This document shows positions 39,576 to 48,356 of a stretch of DNA of 64,000 nucleotides, piece after piece. Source of the DNA: Hyphomicrobiales bacterium (GTDB lineage: Bacteria > Pseudomonadota > Alphaproteobacteria > Rhizobiales > Methyloligellaceae); the NCBI GenBank assembly GCA_021775595.1, contig JAJFHN010000010.1:95996-159995 (forward strand), written 5' to 3'. The position numbers and the translations under genes are program-made. Each line of letters opens with the position of its first letter. Position 1 is the stretch's first letter. The notes beneath the pieces were generated by a model. The model saw nothing but the letters and a program-made list of their open reading frames with translations, was not told the DNA's origin and ran no database searches.

Positions 39576-40472
39576 TTATCCTGTCGCGGCGACCGCCGCC
39601 TTGGGCTGAACGAGCGCCATGTAGTCGTTCAGCAAATTCTTGGAAATCTCACCCACCTGATAGCGATGCGGGCCGATCTCGGAAACCGGCGTCACCTCGG
39701 CCGCCGTGCCGGTGATGAAACACTCGGAAAAATCGTCAAGTTCTTCGGGCATGATGACCCGCTCGATGACTTCGTAGCCGCGATTTTTGGCCAGCTCGAT
39801 CACCGTCCGCCGCGTGATGCCGTCGAGAAAACAGTCAGGTGTCGGCGTGTGCAGGACGCCATCCTTGATAAAGAAGATGTTGGCGCCGGTGGCCTCGGCG
39901 ACTTGGCCGCGCCAATCGAACATCAGGGCGTCGGCATAGCCGTCGCGCTCGGCCCGGTGCTTTTCCAAAGTGCAAATCATGTAAAGACCCGCCGCTTTGG
40001 ATTTCGCTGGCGCAGTTTTGGGATCGGGCCGGCGGTACTGAGCGATCGTCATTCGGATGCCCTTGAGGCGTTGCTCGGGATCGAAATACGATCCCCAATC
40101 CCAAGCGGCGATCGAGACATTGATGCGATTTTTTTGCGCCGAGACGCCCATCATTTCGCTGCCGCGCCAGGCGACGGGGCGCACATAGCCTTCTGAAAGA
40201 CCGTGACGCCGAACGAGTTCGCGTGTCGCTTCGTCCAGCTCTTCAACTGTATAAGGGATTGAAAAATCTAGTGCTTTCGCAGATTCATGCAGGCGTTCGC
40301 TGTGCTCGGTCAGCTTAAAAACCTCACCGCCATAAACGCGCTCGCCCTCAAAAACACAACTGGCGTAATGCAGCCCATGGCTCAAAACGTGAAGCTTGGC
40401 GTCTGGCCACTGGACAAACTCGCCGTTCATCCAAATGACGCCCTCGCGATCGTCGTAGGGCAAATCCGCCAT
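39576..40472 (-). CDS. ilvE: branched-chain amino acid aminotransferase
   Basis: Fold-type IV PLP enzyme of 298 residues that makes valine, leucine and isoleucine from their 2-oxo acids. VHVLSHGLHYASCVFEG-type opening (here LHVLSHGLHYA), YVRPVAWRG, the Schiff-base lysine in the KSKAAGLYM block, EATGANIFFI and the phosphate-binding TGTAAEVTPV are all present. In many Hyphomicrobiales this gene is divergent from the MarR / response-regulator operon exactly as here, with 159 bases between. Confidence 0.95.
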   Translation of the reverse strand: MADLPYDDREGVIWMNGEFVQWPDAKLHVLSHGLHYASCVFEGERVYGGEVFKLTEHSERLHESAKALDFSIPYTVEELDEATRELVRRHGLSEGYVRPVAWRGSEMMGVSAQKNRINVSIAAWDWGSYFDPEQRLKGIRMTIAQYRRPDPKTAPAKSKAAGLYMICTLEKHRAERDGYADALMFDWRGQVAEATGANIFFIKDGVLHTPTPDCFLDGITRRTVIELAKNRGYEVIERVIMPEELDDFSECFITGTAAEVTPVSEIGPHRYQVGEISKNLLNDYMALVQPKAAVAATG

Positions 40473-40631
40473 GACCCTTCACTCCCCAATCATACCGCTA
40501 TTTGGCCGCCCGGGACGCCGGCCAGGAACCGGTTGCGTCCAGATCGACACCGCCGCATTGTGCGTCGGTACCCCAAATTTTGCATAAAATAACTGTTGCC
40601 AGCAGTAACAATCGGCTCAAAATAAGTCAAC

Positions 40632-41216
40632 ATGACTGACATAAACGACCATTCGCTCTCCGCACTCAAATCGCGCCGCGCCAATCGCGATCGGGGTTTC
40701 GACGACGAACCGCGCGTCAAAGCCGCATCCGACAGCGATTTGATTGGTATGGCGGAGATGCTGTTCTTCGCTTATCGCGACTTTATCAGCGATCCCGATA
40801 CGGATTTGAGCGCATTGGGATTCGGGCGGGCACATCACCGCGTGCTGCACTTCGTCAACCGGCATCCAGGCTTGCGGGTCGCCGATCTGCTCGACATTCT
40901 GAAAATCACCAAGCAGAGCTTGGGCCGGGTGTTGAAGCAATTGATCGATCAGGGCTATATCGCCCAAGAGGCCGGCCAAGCCGACCGCCGGGAGCGTCTG
41001 CTCTACCCGACCGAGCGAGGACGCGCGCTCGCCGAGCGTCTGATCACGCCGCAACTCGAACGCATCGCCCGCGCCCTGCAGGCGGCGGGCGCAAACGGCG
41101 ATCAGGCCGTGCGGGACTTCCTTCAGACCATGGTTGGCAGCAGCGAGCGCGCCAGGGTGGCCGACCTCATCGCACATGGCCGCGAGCGCAATGCAAAACG
41201 CTGGACGCCGTCATGA
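40632..41216 (+). CDS. MarR family transcriptional regulator, PetP-type
   Basis: Protein of 194 residues. The winged helix-turn-helix spans about 70-140: FGRAHHRVLHFVNRHPG, VADLLDILKITKQSLGRVLK (recognition helix) and IDQGYIAQEAGQADRRERLL (wing). Its stop overlaps the response-regulator start by four bases, and that gene overlaps the kinase gene, so all three are coupled. The MarR plus OmpR-type regulator pair is the petP-petR arrangement described in Rhodobacter upstream of cytochrome bc1 genes; here no bc1 genes follow. The ligand and targets are unknown. Confidence 0.93.
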   Translation: MTDINDHSLSALKSRRANRDRGFDDEPRVKAASDSDLIGMAEMLFFAYRDFISDPDTDLSALGFGRAHHRVLHFVNRHPGLRVADLLDILKITKQSLGRVLKQLIDQGYIAQEAGQADRRERLLYPTERGRALAERLITPQLERIARALQAAGANGDQAVRDFLQTMVGSSERARVADLIAHGRERNAKRWTPS

Positions 41217-41923
41217 CCGCTAGGATCGAGAAAGTGCAGCCGCTGCCCGATAACGCGCCCCACGTGCTGGTTGTAGATGACGATCGGCGCATCCGCGACT
41301 TGCTGGCCCAGTTCCTGGCCGAAAACGGATTTCGCGTGACGACGGCCGAGGACGCGGCTAACGCGCGCGCGGCGATGCGTGGAATCGCATTCGATCTGCT
41401 GGTTCTCGACGTCATGATGCCCGGTGAATCGGGCTTCAGTTTCGCCGAGACCATTCGGGCCGATCGCGACACGCCGATCTTGATGCTGACGGCGCGCGCA
41501 GAGCCCGACCACCGGATCAAGGGGCTCGAAATTGGCGTCGAGGATTATCTGACCAAGCCGTTCGAACCGCGTGAATTGCTGCTGCGCATCAACAACATCC
41601 TGCGGCGACAAGGCGGCGCGAAGAGTCTCTCCGACGCCATCCGCATGGGTGATTTCATCTTTTATGTCGATCGCGGCGAGCTGCAACATCAAGGCAAGAC
41701 CGTCCGGCTTACCGAGCGCGAGCGCGATCTGATGCGCCATTTCGCCCAAAAGCCCGGCACCGCCATTTCGCGGCTCGATCTGGCCAATACCGGCATGAAC
41801 GGCAGCGAGCGCGCGGTGGATGTTCAAATCAATCGCTTGCGGCAAAAGATCGAAGCTGATCCGGGCAACCCGGTCTACCTTCAAACAGTCAGGGGCAAGG
41901 GCTATATCTTGCACGCCGAATAA
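41213..41923 (+). CDS. OmpR-type response regulator, PetR-like
   Basis: Protein of 236 residues. Receiver domain: VLVVDDDRRIRDLL with the acidic pocket at Asp22-24, phosphoacceptor Asp66 in LLVLDVMMPGESG, Thr in MLTARAE and Lys115 in YLTKPFEPRELL. The C-terminal winged-helix DNA-binding domain covers about 140-236, ending with the usual TVRGKGYILHAE. It lies between the MarR and kinase genes with overlaps on both sides, and the kinase is presumably its phosphodonor. Confidence 0.95.
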   Translation: MTARIEKVQPLPDNAPHVLVVDDDRRIRDLLAQFLAENGFRVTTAEDAANARAAMRGIAFDLLVLDVMMPGESGFSFAETIRADRDTPILMLTARAEPDHRIKGLEIGVEDYLTKPFEPRELLLRINNILRRQGGAKSLSDAIRMGDFIFYVDRGELQHQGKTVRLTERERDLMRHFAQKPGTAISRLDLANTGMNGSERAVDVQINRLRQKIEADPGNPVYLQTVRGKGYILHAE

Positions 41924-43305
41924 TGGTCGCCATTCCAGAACGCACAACACCGGCAAATGATACGCCCGGCCTGCTCAAGCGCACGGCGCGTTTCATCGCC
42001 AATCAAATGCCCAAAGGGCTCTATGCGCGCGCGCTCATCATCATCATCGCGCCGGTCGTGCTGCTGCAATCGGTGGTCGCTTTCGTGTTTCTCGAGCGCC
42101 ACTGGGATTTGGTGACGCGCCGCCTATCTACGGCGACGACGCGCGACATTTCCATGTTGCTCAGTGTTTATGACAGCTATGCCCAAAACGACAACTACGC
42201 CAATCTGATCAAGATGGCGCAGCGGGATCTGAACCTGTCAGTACAAATTCTGCCCGACCAAGATCTGCCGCCAGCCCGCCCCAAGCCATTTTTTGGGCTG
42301 CTCGACCGGGCGCTCTCCAAAGAGCTTCGCAAGCGCATCGGCAAACCTTTCTGGATCGATACGGTCGGCCAATCGCACCTGGTGGAAATTCGCATCAAGC
42401 TCGATGACGCCGTCTTCCGCGTGCTGGCGCAACGCAGCCAGACATACGCATCCAATTCACACATTTTCTTGCTGTGGATGGTCGGCACGTCGCTTGTGCT
42501 GCTGACGGTCGCAATTCTCTTTCTGCGCAACCAGATCAAACCGATTCAAAAGCTGGCGGAGGCCGCCGAGCAGTTCGGCAAGGGTCGACCTGCTCCGTTG
42601 GATTTCCGGGCGCGCGGCGCGCGCGAGGTGCGGCAAGCTTCGCAAGCCTTTGTCGAGATGCGCAATCGCATCGAACGTCAGATCGAGCAGCGCACCACGA
42701 TGCTGGCCGGCGTCAGCCATGACCTGCGCACGATCCTAACGCGCTTCAAGCTGCAACTGGCACTGGTGGGCGACAGCTCCGAGGCCGATGCGCTGCGCCG
42801 CGATGTGGATGAAATGCAGGCGATGCTCGAAGACTACATGTCGTTTGCCAAAGGCAACAGCGCCGAAGAAATCACGCGGGTCGATGTGGACGATTTGTTG
42901 CGCGAGGTGGGCGAACAGGCCGAACAGGAAGGCAAACACGTCTCCGTAAAATCCGGTGCTTCGCCGATCATAGTCTCGCTGCGACGCCATGCATTCAAGC
43001 GCGCCGTCGACAATGTGGTAAGCAATGCGGTGCGGTGTGCCGACAATATCACCATCGAAGCCGCAACGACGCGGCGTTGGCTTACCATTCATGTGGAAGA
43101 TGATGGGCCGGGCATTCCCGACGACCAGCGCGAGCAGGTCTTCCGCCCCTTCTACCGTCTCGACAACGCCCGCACGCAGGCCTCGGGGAGCACGGGGCTG
43201 GGGCTATCGATCGCCCGCGACATCGTGCGCGGCCATGGTGGCGACATCACATTGTCCGAGTCGGCGCTGGGTGGCCTGAAGGCGATAATCCGCGTGCCGG
43301 TTTAG
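41923..43305 (+). CDS. sensor histidine kinase, EnvZ-like
   Basis: Membrane kinase of 460 residues. Transmembrane segments lie at about 36-56 and 181-201 with a periplasmic domain between, a HAMP linker follows, and phosphoacceptor His266 is in LAGVSHDLRTILTRFKLQL. The ATPase domain has the N box (NVVSNAVRCADN), G1 (VEDDGPGIP) and G2 (STGLGLSIARDIVRGHGG). It overlaps the response-regulator stop by one base. The signal is unknown; EnvZ relatives often sense osmotic or envelope state. It ends four bases from the convergent DUF4198 gene. Confidence 0.95.
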   Translation: MVAIPERTTPANDTPGLLKRTARFIANQMPKGLYARALIIIIAPVVLLQSVVAFVFLERHWDLVTRRLSTATTRDISMLLSVYDSYAQNDNYANLIKMAQRDLNLSVQILPDQDLPPARPKPFFGLLDRALSKELRKRIGKPFWIDTVGQSHLVEIRIKLDDAVFRVLAQRSQTYASNSHIFLLWMVGTSLVLLTVAILFLRNQIKPIQKLAEAAEQFGKGRPAPLDFRARGAREVRQASQAFVEMRNRIERQIEQRTTMLAGVSHDLRTILTRFKLQLALVGDSSEADALRRDVDEMQAMLEDYMSFAKGNSAEEITRVDVDDLLREVGEQAEQEGKHVSVKSGASPIIVSLRRHAFKRAVDNVVSNAVRCADNITIEAATTRRWLTIHVEDDGPGIPDDQREQVFRPFYRLDNARTQASGSTGLGLSIARDIVRGHGGDITLSESALGGLKAIIRVPV

Positions 43306-43309
43306 GATC

Positions 43310-44152
43310 CTAGGGCAACGCGAATGTGAGGGAGGCCCACAGGCTCTGCCATTGATAGGTCTGACCTTTCACGTCAATACCCGTCGGCTCCATCATATGC
43401 ACGGCATTCAGCAAATAAACGCCTGAGGCGAGCAGTGGAATTTCAGCGCGACCGGCCGTATCGGTTCGAATGCGCAACGGTTTGGTCGGCGTATCCTTGT
43501 TGAAGGCCTTGACCAACACGCCGCCAGCCGGCTTGCCTTTAAAGAGCACGCGCACAGGCAAGCGATCACCCGCAGCAAGATCATAGGGATTGCGGAGCGC
43601 TACGAGTTCGAGCGGCAATCCGATCGCCCGGTCCTCGCCCTTGCCGCCCGCCACGCCAATCAGAGCCTTGGCGCAGCGCGTGTAGTATTCCTGTATCTGC
43701 GTCAGCGGTTTGCCGCTGCTTCGGTGCAGTGCTTCGAAGCGCTCCAGCCCCTCGTCATTCAGATATTTTAGGAACTTGGGCCAAGTTTCGAAGGTGATCG
43801 CGTTGGGATTGCTTTGATATGCGAGGATCGTCAGACCGGGCTCTTCCAGCGTCAATTTGAGCGCCGGGTCGTTGCCATCAACGCCTTTCGCATCACGCGT
43901 TTGCTTGGCATCGGCAATCACATATTTCTGAAACCAGTTGCCGACATAGGGAAAGCTTTCGCCTTTAAAATTCTCACCGACAAAATGGGTGACCGCGACA
44001 ACATCGCCCGTATCGGGTTTGTAGTCGGTGACTTCCAACCAGAATTCGTGGGCCGCGAGCGGAGCGCCGGCCAGCAACAAAACAACCATAGAAGCCACTA
44101 TGGAACGCGGCCGCAGTGCTTGGGCCATGAGACGTATCGGTTTGGGCAACAT
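43310..44152 (-). CDS. DUF4198 family exported protein
   Basis: Protein of 280 residues with a signal peptide ending LAA; cleavage there leaves His as the first mature residue (HEFWLEVTDY). The N-terminal domain is beta-rich, and the C-terminal part (about 185-270) reads as an immunoglobulin-like domain (LPVRVLFKGKPAGGVLVKAF and TDTAGRAEIPLLASGVYLL). DUF4198 proteins are usually found beside metal transporters and are thought to bind metal in the periplasm. AGGAG lies ten bases before the ATG at 44152; an earlier in-frame ATG at 44188 exists. It is divergent from the HupE gene. Confidence 0.85.
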   Translation of the reverse strand: MLPKPIRLMAQALRPRSIVASMVVLLLAGAPLAAHEFWLEVTDYKPDTGDVVAVTHFVGENFKGESFPYVGNWFQKYVIADAKQTRDAKGVDGNDPALKLTLEEPGLTILAYQSNPNAITFETWPKFLKYLNDEGLERFEALHRSSGKPLTQIQEYYTRCAKALIGVAGGKGEDRAIGLPLELVALRNPYDLAAGDRLPVRVLFKGKPAGGVLVKAFNKDTPTKPLRIRTDTAGRAEIPLLASGVYLLNAVHMMEPTGIDVKGQTYQWQSLWASLTFALP

Positions 44153-44244
44153 GAGCTTGGTGCTCCTGAGGATTGACGCTAGATACATTTGGCGGCCATT
44201 GATGCCTATATTAGCTGCCCAACATCAAGCCCTTAGGCGGAAAA

Positions 44245-45387
44245 ATGAGTCCCTGGCCTTTCATCCTACGCGCACTGCTGGTTTTTTTAGCGGCACACGT
44301 GATTGCGCCGACGCCGGCGGCGGCGCACGAAATCCGGCCTGCCATCGTCACCGTCAACTTCGTTGACGAGACCCGCTACGAGATTACGGTCGTCGCCAAT
44401 CTGGAGGCGCTGCTGGCTGGCATTGGACCCCAGCATGCCGACACCGACGATGCGCCCAGTGCGATGGTCTACAACGAATTGCGGGCGCTTCCCGCATCAG
44501 AACTCAAAGCGCGCTTCGAGACCTTCGAGCCCAAATGGCTCGGCCAGATCAAGCTTGCCTTCGGTGGCGTGCGCGTGATGCCGCGCTTTACCGGCTTGGA
44601 CGTACCAGCACCTGGCGACCTGTCGCTGGCCAGGCTTTCGACTGTCCGGCTGGCGGGCGAAGTGCCGAGCGGCGCGAAAGATCTCACATGGTCCTACCCC
44701 GAGGCTTTCGGCTCCAGCGTCTTGCGCGTCACCCAGCGCGACAGTGGCGCGTTGGTGACAGATTGGCTATCCGCCGGCCGCGTCAGCGAATCCGTACCGC
44801 TCAGCAGCGCGGTGCCAAAAAGCACGGCGCGGCTTTTTGCCGACTATTTCGAGCTCGGCTTTATCCATATTCTGCCCGACGGTTTGGATCACATTCTGTT
44901 CGTGCTGGGCCTCTATTTGCTGAGCACGCATCTCAAGCCCCTGCTCGTTCAGGTGACCGCATTCACGGTCGCTCATTCGATAACGCTTGGTCTGGGGCTT
45001 TATGGCGTCATCCAGCTGTCTCCAGCGATCGTTGAACCGCTGATCTCTCTCTCAATCGTTTATGTGGCCGTCGAAAACCTGGTCACCACACGGCTGCATC
45101 CATGGCGCCCGGCGATCGTCTTCGGGTTTGGCCTGCTGCACGGTTTGGGCTTTGCTGGCGTGCTGCAAGAAATCGGCCTGCCGCGCGCGGACTTCGTGAC
45201 CGGATTGATCGGCTTCAATGTCGGCGTCGAGTTTGGCCAACTGGCGGTGATCGCGCTTGCGTGGCTGAGCACCGGTTTCTGGTTCAGCACCCGGTCGTGG
45301 TATCGGGCGCGCATCGTGCAGCCAGCGTCGGCCGCAATCGCTCTAATGGGCTTGTATTGGACCGTCGAACGCGTTTTTCTGGGTTAA
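44245..45387 (+). CDS. HupE/UreJ family membrane protein
   Basis: Protein of 380 residues. A signal peptide (1-27, ending AAA) precedes a periplasmic domain (28-210), again with His as first mature residue (HEIRPAIV). The C-terminal half has six helices with the family metal motif FIHILPDGLDHILFVLGLYL, then AFTVAHSITLGLGL and GLLHGLGFAGVL. HupE/UreJ proteins are nickel or cobalt permeases, and longer forms like this one may take other metals. The divergent DUF4198 gene and the downstream protease-like gene suggest a metal-handling module. Confidence 0.9.
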   Translation: MSPWPFILRALLVFLAAHVIAPTPAAAHEIRPAIVTVNFVDETRYEITVVANLEALLAGIGPQHADTDDAPSAMVYNELRALPASELKARFETFEPKWLGQIKLAFGGVRVMPRFTGLDVPAPGDLSLARLSTVRLAGEVPSGAKDLTWSYPEAFGSSVLRVTQRDSGALVTDWLSAGRVSESVPLSSAVPKSTARLFADYFELGFIHILPDGLDHILFVLGLYLLSTHLKPLLVQVTAFTVAHSITLGLGLYGVIQLSPAIVEPLISLSIVYVAVENLVTTRLHPWRPAIVFGFGLLHGLGFAGVLQEIGLPRADFVTGLIGFNVGVEFGQLAVIALAWLSTGFWFSTRSWYRARIVQPASAAIALMGLYWTVERVFLG

Positions 45388-45429
45388 ATTTCTGCGCAAC
45401 TGTGCATATGTCTGAAACTCGGCAGCCGA

Positions 45430-46443
45430 TTGCTCGATCCCATCAATATCGAAGACGCCGGCGGCCGCGACTTTTTTGAACGGAAATTGATTGTGCCCGA
45501 CGTGCAGCCAAACCCAGACGACTACGAATTTGAGCTCGAGCAAGCGCTGAGCTCGGTCGTCGGTATCACGTCGATCGTATCGGCAGACGCCCACACCGCC
45601 GAGGTGCTCGGCACCGAACGCGCCGGTTACGGCGTGTTGATCCGCAGCGAAGGCGTGGTTCTGACGATCGGCTACCTGATCGCAGAGGCGGAAACAATTT
45701 GGATTAAGCTCTCCGATGGGCGCGCAGTGCAAGGCCATGTGCTGGCCTATGACCACGAAACGGGATTCGGCCTGCTGCAGGCCCTTGCGCGTCTCGATAT
45801 GCCCGCGCTCACCTTCGGCCAGTCGAGCGAAGCCAAGGTGGGGGACCGTGTGGTGGTGGCGGGATCCGGCGGTCGGAAAAACGCCGTGGCGGCGCAAATC
45901 GTCGCCAAGCAAGAGTTCGCGGGCTATTGGGAATATCTGCTGGACGACGCCATTTTCACAGCCCCCTCCCATCCCAATTGGGGCGGAACGGCTTTGATCA
46001 GCGCGAAGGGCGATCTGCTCGGCATCGGCTCTCTCCATCTCCAACAGACCCAAGACGACGCCCACGCCGCCGACGTCAACATGGTCGTGCCGATCGATAT
46101 TCTCAAACCCGTGCTGAACGATTTGTTGACGCTCGGCCGGCCCAGCCACAAGCCCCGGCCCTGGCTTGGCATCTACACGACCGAGATCGGAAATCGCATC
46201 ATCATTGCGGCGATTGCCTCACACGGCCCGGCACAGAAGGCAGACCTCGCCGTCGGCGACATCGTCATGGGAACAGGCAACAACGAGACCAACGATCTCG
46301 CCACACTCTATCGCCAGATTTGGTCGATGGGCGATGCGGGTGTCGAGGTGCCGCTGCTCGTCCATCGCGATGGACGCACCTTCGAAGTTCGCGTGCGCTC
46401 TGGTGATCGAAACGAATTCCTCAAATCACCAATGCTGCATTGA
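45430..46443 (+). CDS. S1C (DegP/HtrA-like) protein with degenerate catalytic triad and PDZ domain
   Basis: Protein of about 337 residues. The trypsin-like domain (60-230) aligns with HtrA over GYGVLIRSEGVVLTIGYLI, LSDGRAVQGHVLAYDHETG and DDAIFTAPSHPNWGGTALI, but the three catalytic positions are changed: His to Tyr82, Asp to Gly112 and Ser to Gly185. A PDZ domain follows (RPWLGIYTTEIG to VHRDGRTFEVRV). It should therefore bind rather than cut proteins. No signal peptide is seen, so it may be cytoplasmic. No ATG fits; TTG at 45430 is used, and the frame is continuous with, and 42 bases after, the HupE stop. GTG at 45493 is another start. Confidence 0.82.
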   Translation: MLDPINIEDAGGRDFFERKLIVPDVQPNPDDYEFELEQALSSVVGITSIVSADAHTAEVLGTERAGYGVLIRSEGVVLTIGYLIAEAETIWIKLSDGRAVQGHVLAYDHETGFGLLQALARLDMPALTFGQSSEAKVGDRVVVAGSGGRKNAVAAQIVAKQEFAGYWEYLLDDAIFTAPSHPNWGGTALISAKGDLLGIGSLHLQQTQDDAHAADVNMVVPIDILKPVLNDLLTLGRPSHKPRPWLGIYTTEIGNRIIIAAIASHGPAQKADLAVGDIVMGTGNNETNDLATLYRQIWSMGDAGVEVPLLVHRDGRTFEVRVRSGDRNEFLKSPMLH

Positions 46444-46521
46444 CCGGCGCCACCTAGAGCGCACATCGCATCGACCCCGGCTTGAAGCCGTGCCATGAAT
46501 GCGTGGTTGCTGTTCTTGCAG

Positions 46522-47028
46522 TTAAGCGTCTTTGGCCTGCAGCTCTGCGAAAATCTCATCCATGATTGCGTAGCCGCTTTCCCATCCCTTACCCATATTG
46601 CTGACGGCGCCAGCGAAACAAGCGATCTCGGCCTCGGTCGCTTCGAAAGGCTCCCAAACCAGCCGCACCTTGGTCTTGGCGCCTTCATCTTCAAATGTCA
46701 CCGTCGTCAGGAGGACACGCGGCCAGTCCGGCATCTTCGGATTTGAAACGGTATTCCACTCTGAATCTGTCGACGAGTGGTGATGCCAAACGAGCCGTTC
46801 CGGCGGCGCTATCTCCAAGAAAACAACTTTACTGAGCATGGAGTTTTCACCCCATTTCATCTCATTGAGCCACACCCCACCGGGTTTTAGATCAAATTCG
46901 TGGATGACCGTTTCCACACCTGGGCCATACCAGCGCGCGAGCAATTTGGGATCAGTCCATGCCCTCCAGACCATTTCACGGGGCGCATCGAACACCCGGT
47001 CAAGTATGTACTCAGATCCTTCACTCAT
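46522..47028 (-). CDS. SRPBCC family protein (AHSA1-like)
   Basis: Protein of 168 residues of the activator-of-Hsp90 / START-like fold: ILDRVFDAPREMVWRAWTDP, LLARWYGPGVETVIHEFDL, GENSMLSKVVFLEIAPPERL and a final helix with GWESGYAIMDEIF. Its start lies inside the end of the ArsR gene (eight-base overlap), the common ArsR-SRPBCC pairing of alphaproteobacteria. The ligand and function are unknown. Confidence 0.9.
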   Translation of the reverse strand: MSEGSEYILDRVFDAPREMVWRAWTDPKLLARWYGPGVETVIHEFDLKPGGVWLNEMKWGENSMLSKVVFLEIAPPERLVWHHHSSTDSEWNTVSNPKMPDWPRVLLTTVTFEDEGAKTKVRLVWEPFEATEAEIACFAGAVSNMGKGWESGYAIMDEIFAELQAKDA

Positions 47029-47392
47029 GGCCTGCTTCCTTCGCTTCGACTTGTTTCATATGGGTCAGGACATCATCCAGCTGACTGAAACTGGTGCCCC
47101 AAAATGCTTCAAATTCAGCAAGCCAGTCGACAGCCGCCGCCATGTTTTCAGCCTTCAATCTGGCGGGGCGGCGCTGTTCGTCGATGTCGCGCTCGATCAA
47201 TCCCGCCCGTTCCAACACCTTCAGATGTCTCGAAACCGCGGGCTGGCTAATCTCAAATGGCGCGGCGATCTCGTTTACAGAAGCCTGGCCTTCAGCGAGC
47301 CGCGACAGTATTGCCCGCCGCGTGGGGTCGGCTAGCGCAGCAAAAACTGCGTCTAGGCTCACTTGCGAGTTTTCATAACCTAGTTGTTCCAT
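47021..47392 (-). CDS. ArsR family transcriptional regulator
   Basis: Protein of 123 residues. The winged helix-turn-helix is complete: VFAALADPTRRAILSRL, VNEIAAPFEISQPAVSRHLK (recognition helix) and LERAGLIERDIDEQRRPARL (wing). There is no C-x-C or other metal-binding motif, so this is the 'DNA-binding, non-metal' subgroup that travels with SRPBCC proteins. The bases just upstream of the ATG (about 47393-47411) are extremely AT-rich and probably hold the promoter and operator. It presumably represses its own operon. Confidence 0.93.
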   Translation of the reverse strand: MEQLGYENSQVSLDAVFAALADPTRRAILSRLAEGQASVNEIAAPFEISQPAVSRHLKVLERAGLIERDIDEQRRPARLKAENMAAAVDWLAEFEAFWGTSFSQLDDVLTHMKQVEAKEAGHE

Positions 47393-47508
47393 AATGATAT
47401 AGTTATATAAATGGACGATAACGTCAATGGCTTTCTTTCGATGCGATGCCAGCTTCCCGCCCGCTGCATCGGCGCGGCGATGAATCGCTGATTTAAAGAG
47501 TCTGGGAT

Positions 47509-48273
47509 CTAGTTGCGGGCCGAACCGTTGGGTTCGGTATTCGGGCCCGCGGCAGTCGGTCCGGGTTCTGTGGTTGGAGGCGTGGCGACGTCATCATCGA
47601 AAGTCATCGGCGGTTCAGCGCGGCCAGTCGACGCCCGCCTCCCGGCGCCCGCGCCCCTAAACACGCGGCGCACGGCACCACCCAACTTCATGAGCGCTGT
47701 CGCGGCACCCTCAGCTTGCCGCATGGCACGCTCGCCCCGCCGCAATTCCCGATCGAGAGCGGCCATGGTCCGCGCATTTCCGGGATCGTCTTCCTCCAGC
47801 CAAACTTGCATAACGCGGGCATAGAGTGCGCTGATGCCAGGCACCTTGAGCGCACCCAGCGGCGTCTGCGTATCGACGCCGGCGGCATTCAGCATCCAAT
47901 ATTGTGATGTGGCGACCGTTTCGAAAAGCGCGACGGCGCTCAGCGGCGCGGCGCGCATGTCGCGCGCGATGGCACGCAGCGCCGCCTTGAAGGGCGCCAT
48001 CACCTCGAACCGCGTCATCAGAACTTCGAAAATTCTGTCGCGCGTCGGTTCCGCCGCATCGGGCTCGGCCTGGCGTAAAACGGTGCGATCGAGTTCCCGC
48101 GCGAAAGCGCGTAAAATGTCCCGTTTGCCTGAGAATTCGCGGCGCATCTCTGCAATGGTAACACCGGCCTCTCGCGCGATTTCGGCAAGACCGGTGGCCT
48201 GCCAGCCACGGCGTTCGGCAAGTCTCAGCGCGGCCCGGATAATCCGCGTGCGTGTGGTGTTGTCATCTAGCAT
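47509..48273 (-). CDS. TetR family transcriptional regulator
   Basis: Protein of 254 residues. The N-terminal DNA-binding domain reads TRIIRAALRLAERRGWQATG, LAEIAREAGVTIAEMRREFS, with the recognition helix shifted in the usual way. The C-terminal part is alpha-helical, and the last 40 residues are low-complexity and proline-rich, probably disordered. It is the last gene of the YbjN-proC strand run, 84 bases after proC. The ATG at 48273 is the natural start. Targets unknown. Confidence 0.88.
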   Translation of the reverse strand: MLDDNTTRTRIIRAALRLAERRGWQATGLAEIAREAGVTIAEMRREFSGKRDILRAFARELDRTVLRQAEPDAAEPTRDRIFEVLMTRFEVMAPFKAALRAIARDMRAAPLSAVALFETVATSQYWMLNAAGVDTQTPLGALKVPGISALYARVMQVWLEEDDPGNARTMAALDRELRRGERAMRQAEGAATALMKLGGAVRRVFRGAGAGRRASTGRAEPPMTFDDDVATPPTTEPGPTAAGPNTEPNGSARN

Positions 48274-48356
48274 ACGCAATACGCTCCACTCTCTACATAG
48301 CCTATGGACCGGACCAAATGAAGATGGACCGGCCAAACGTGCTTAAAAATCAGCTG

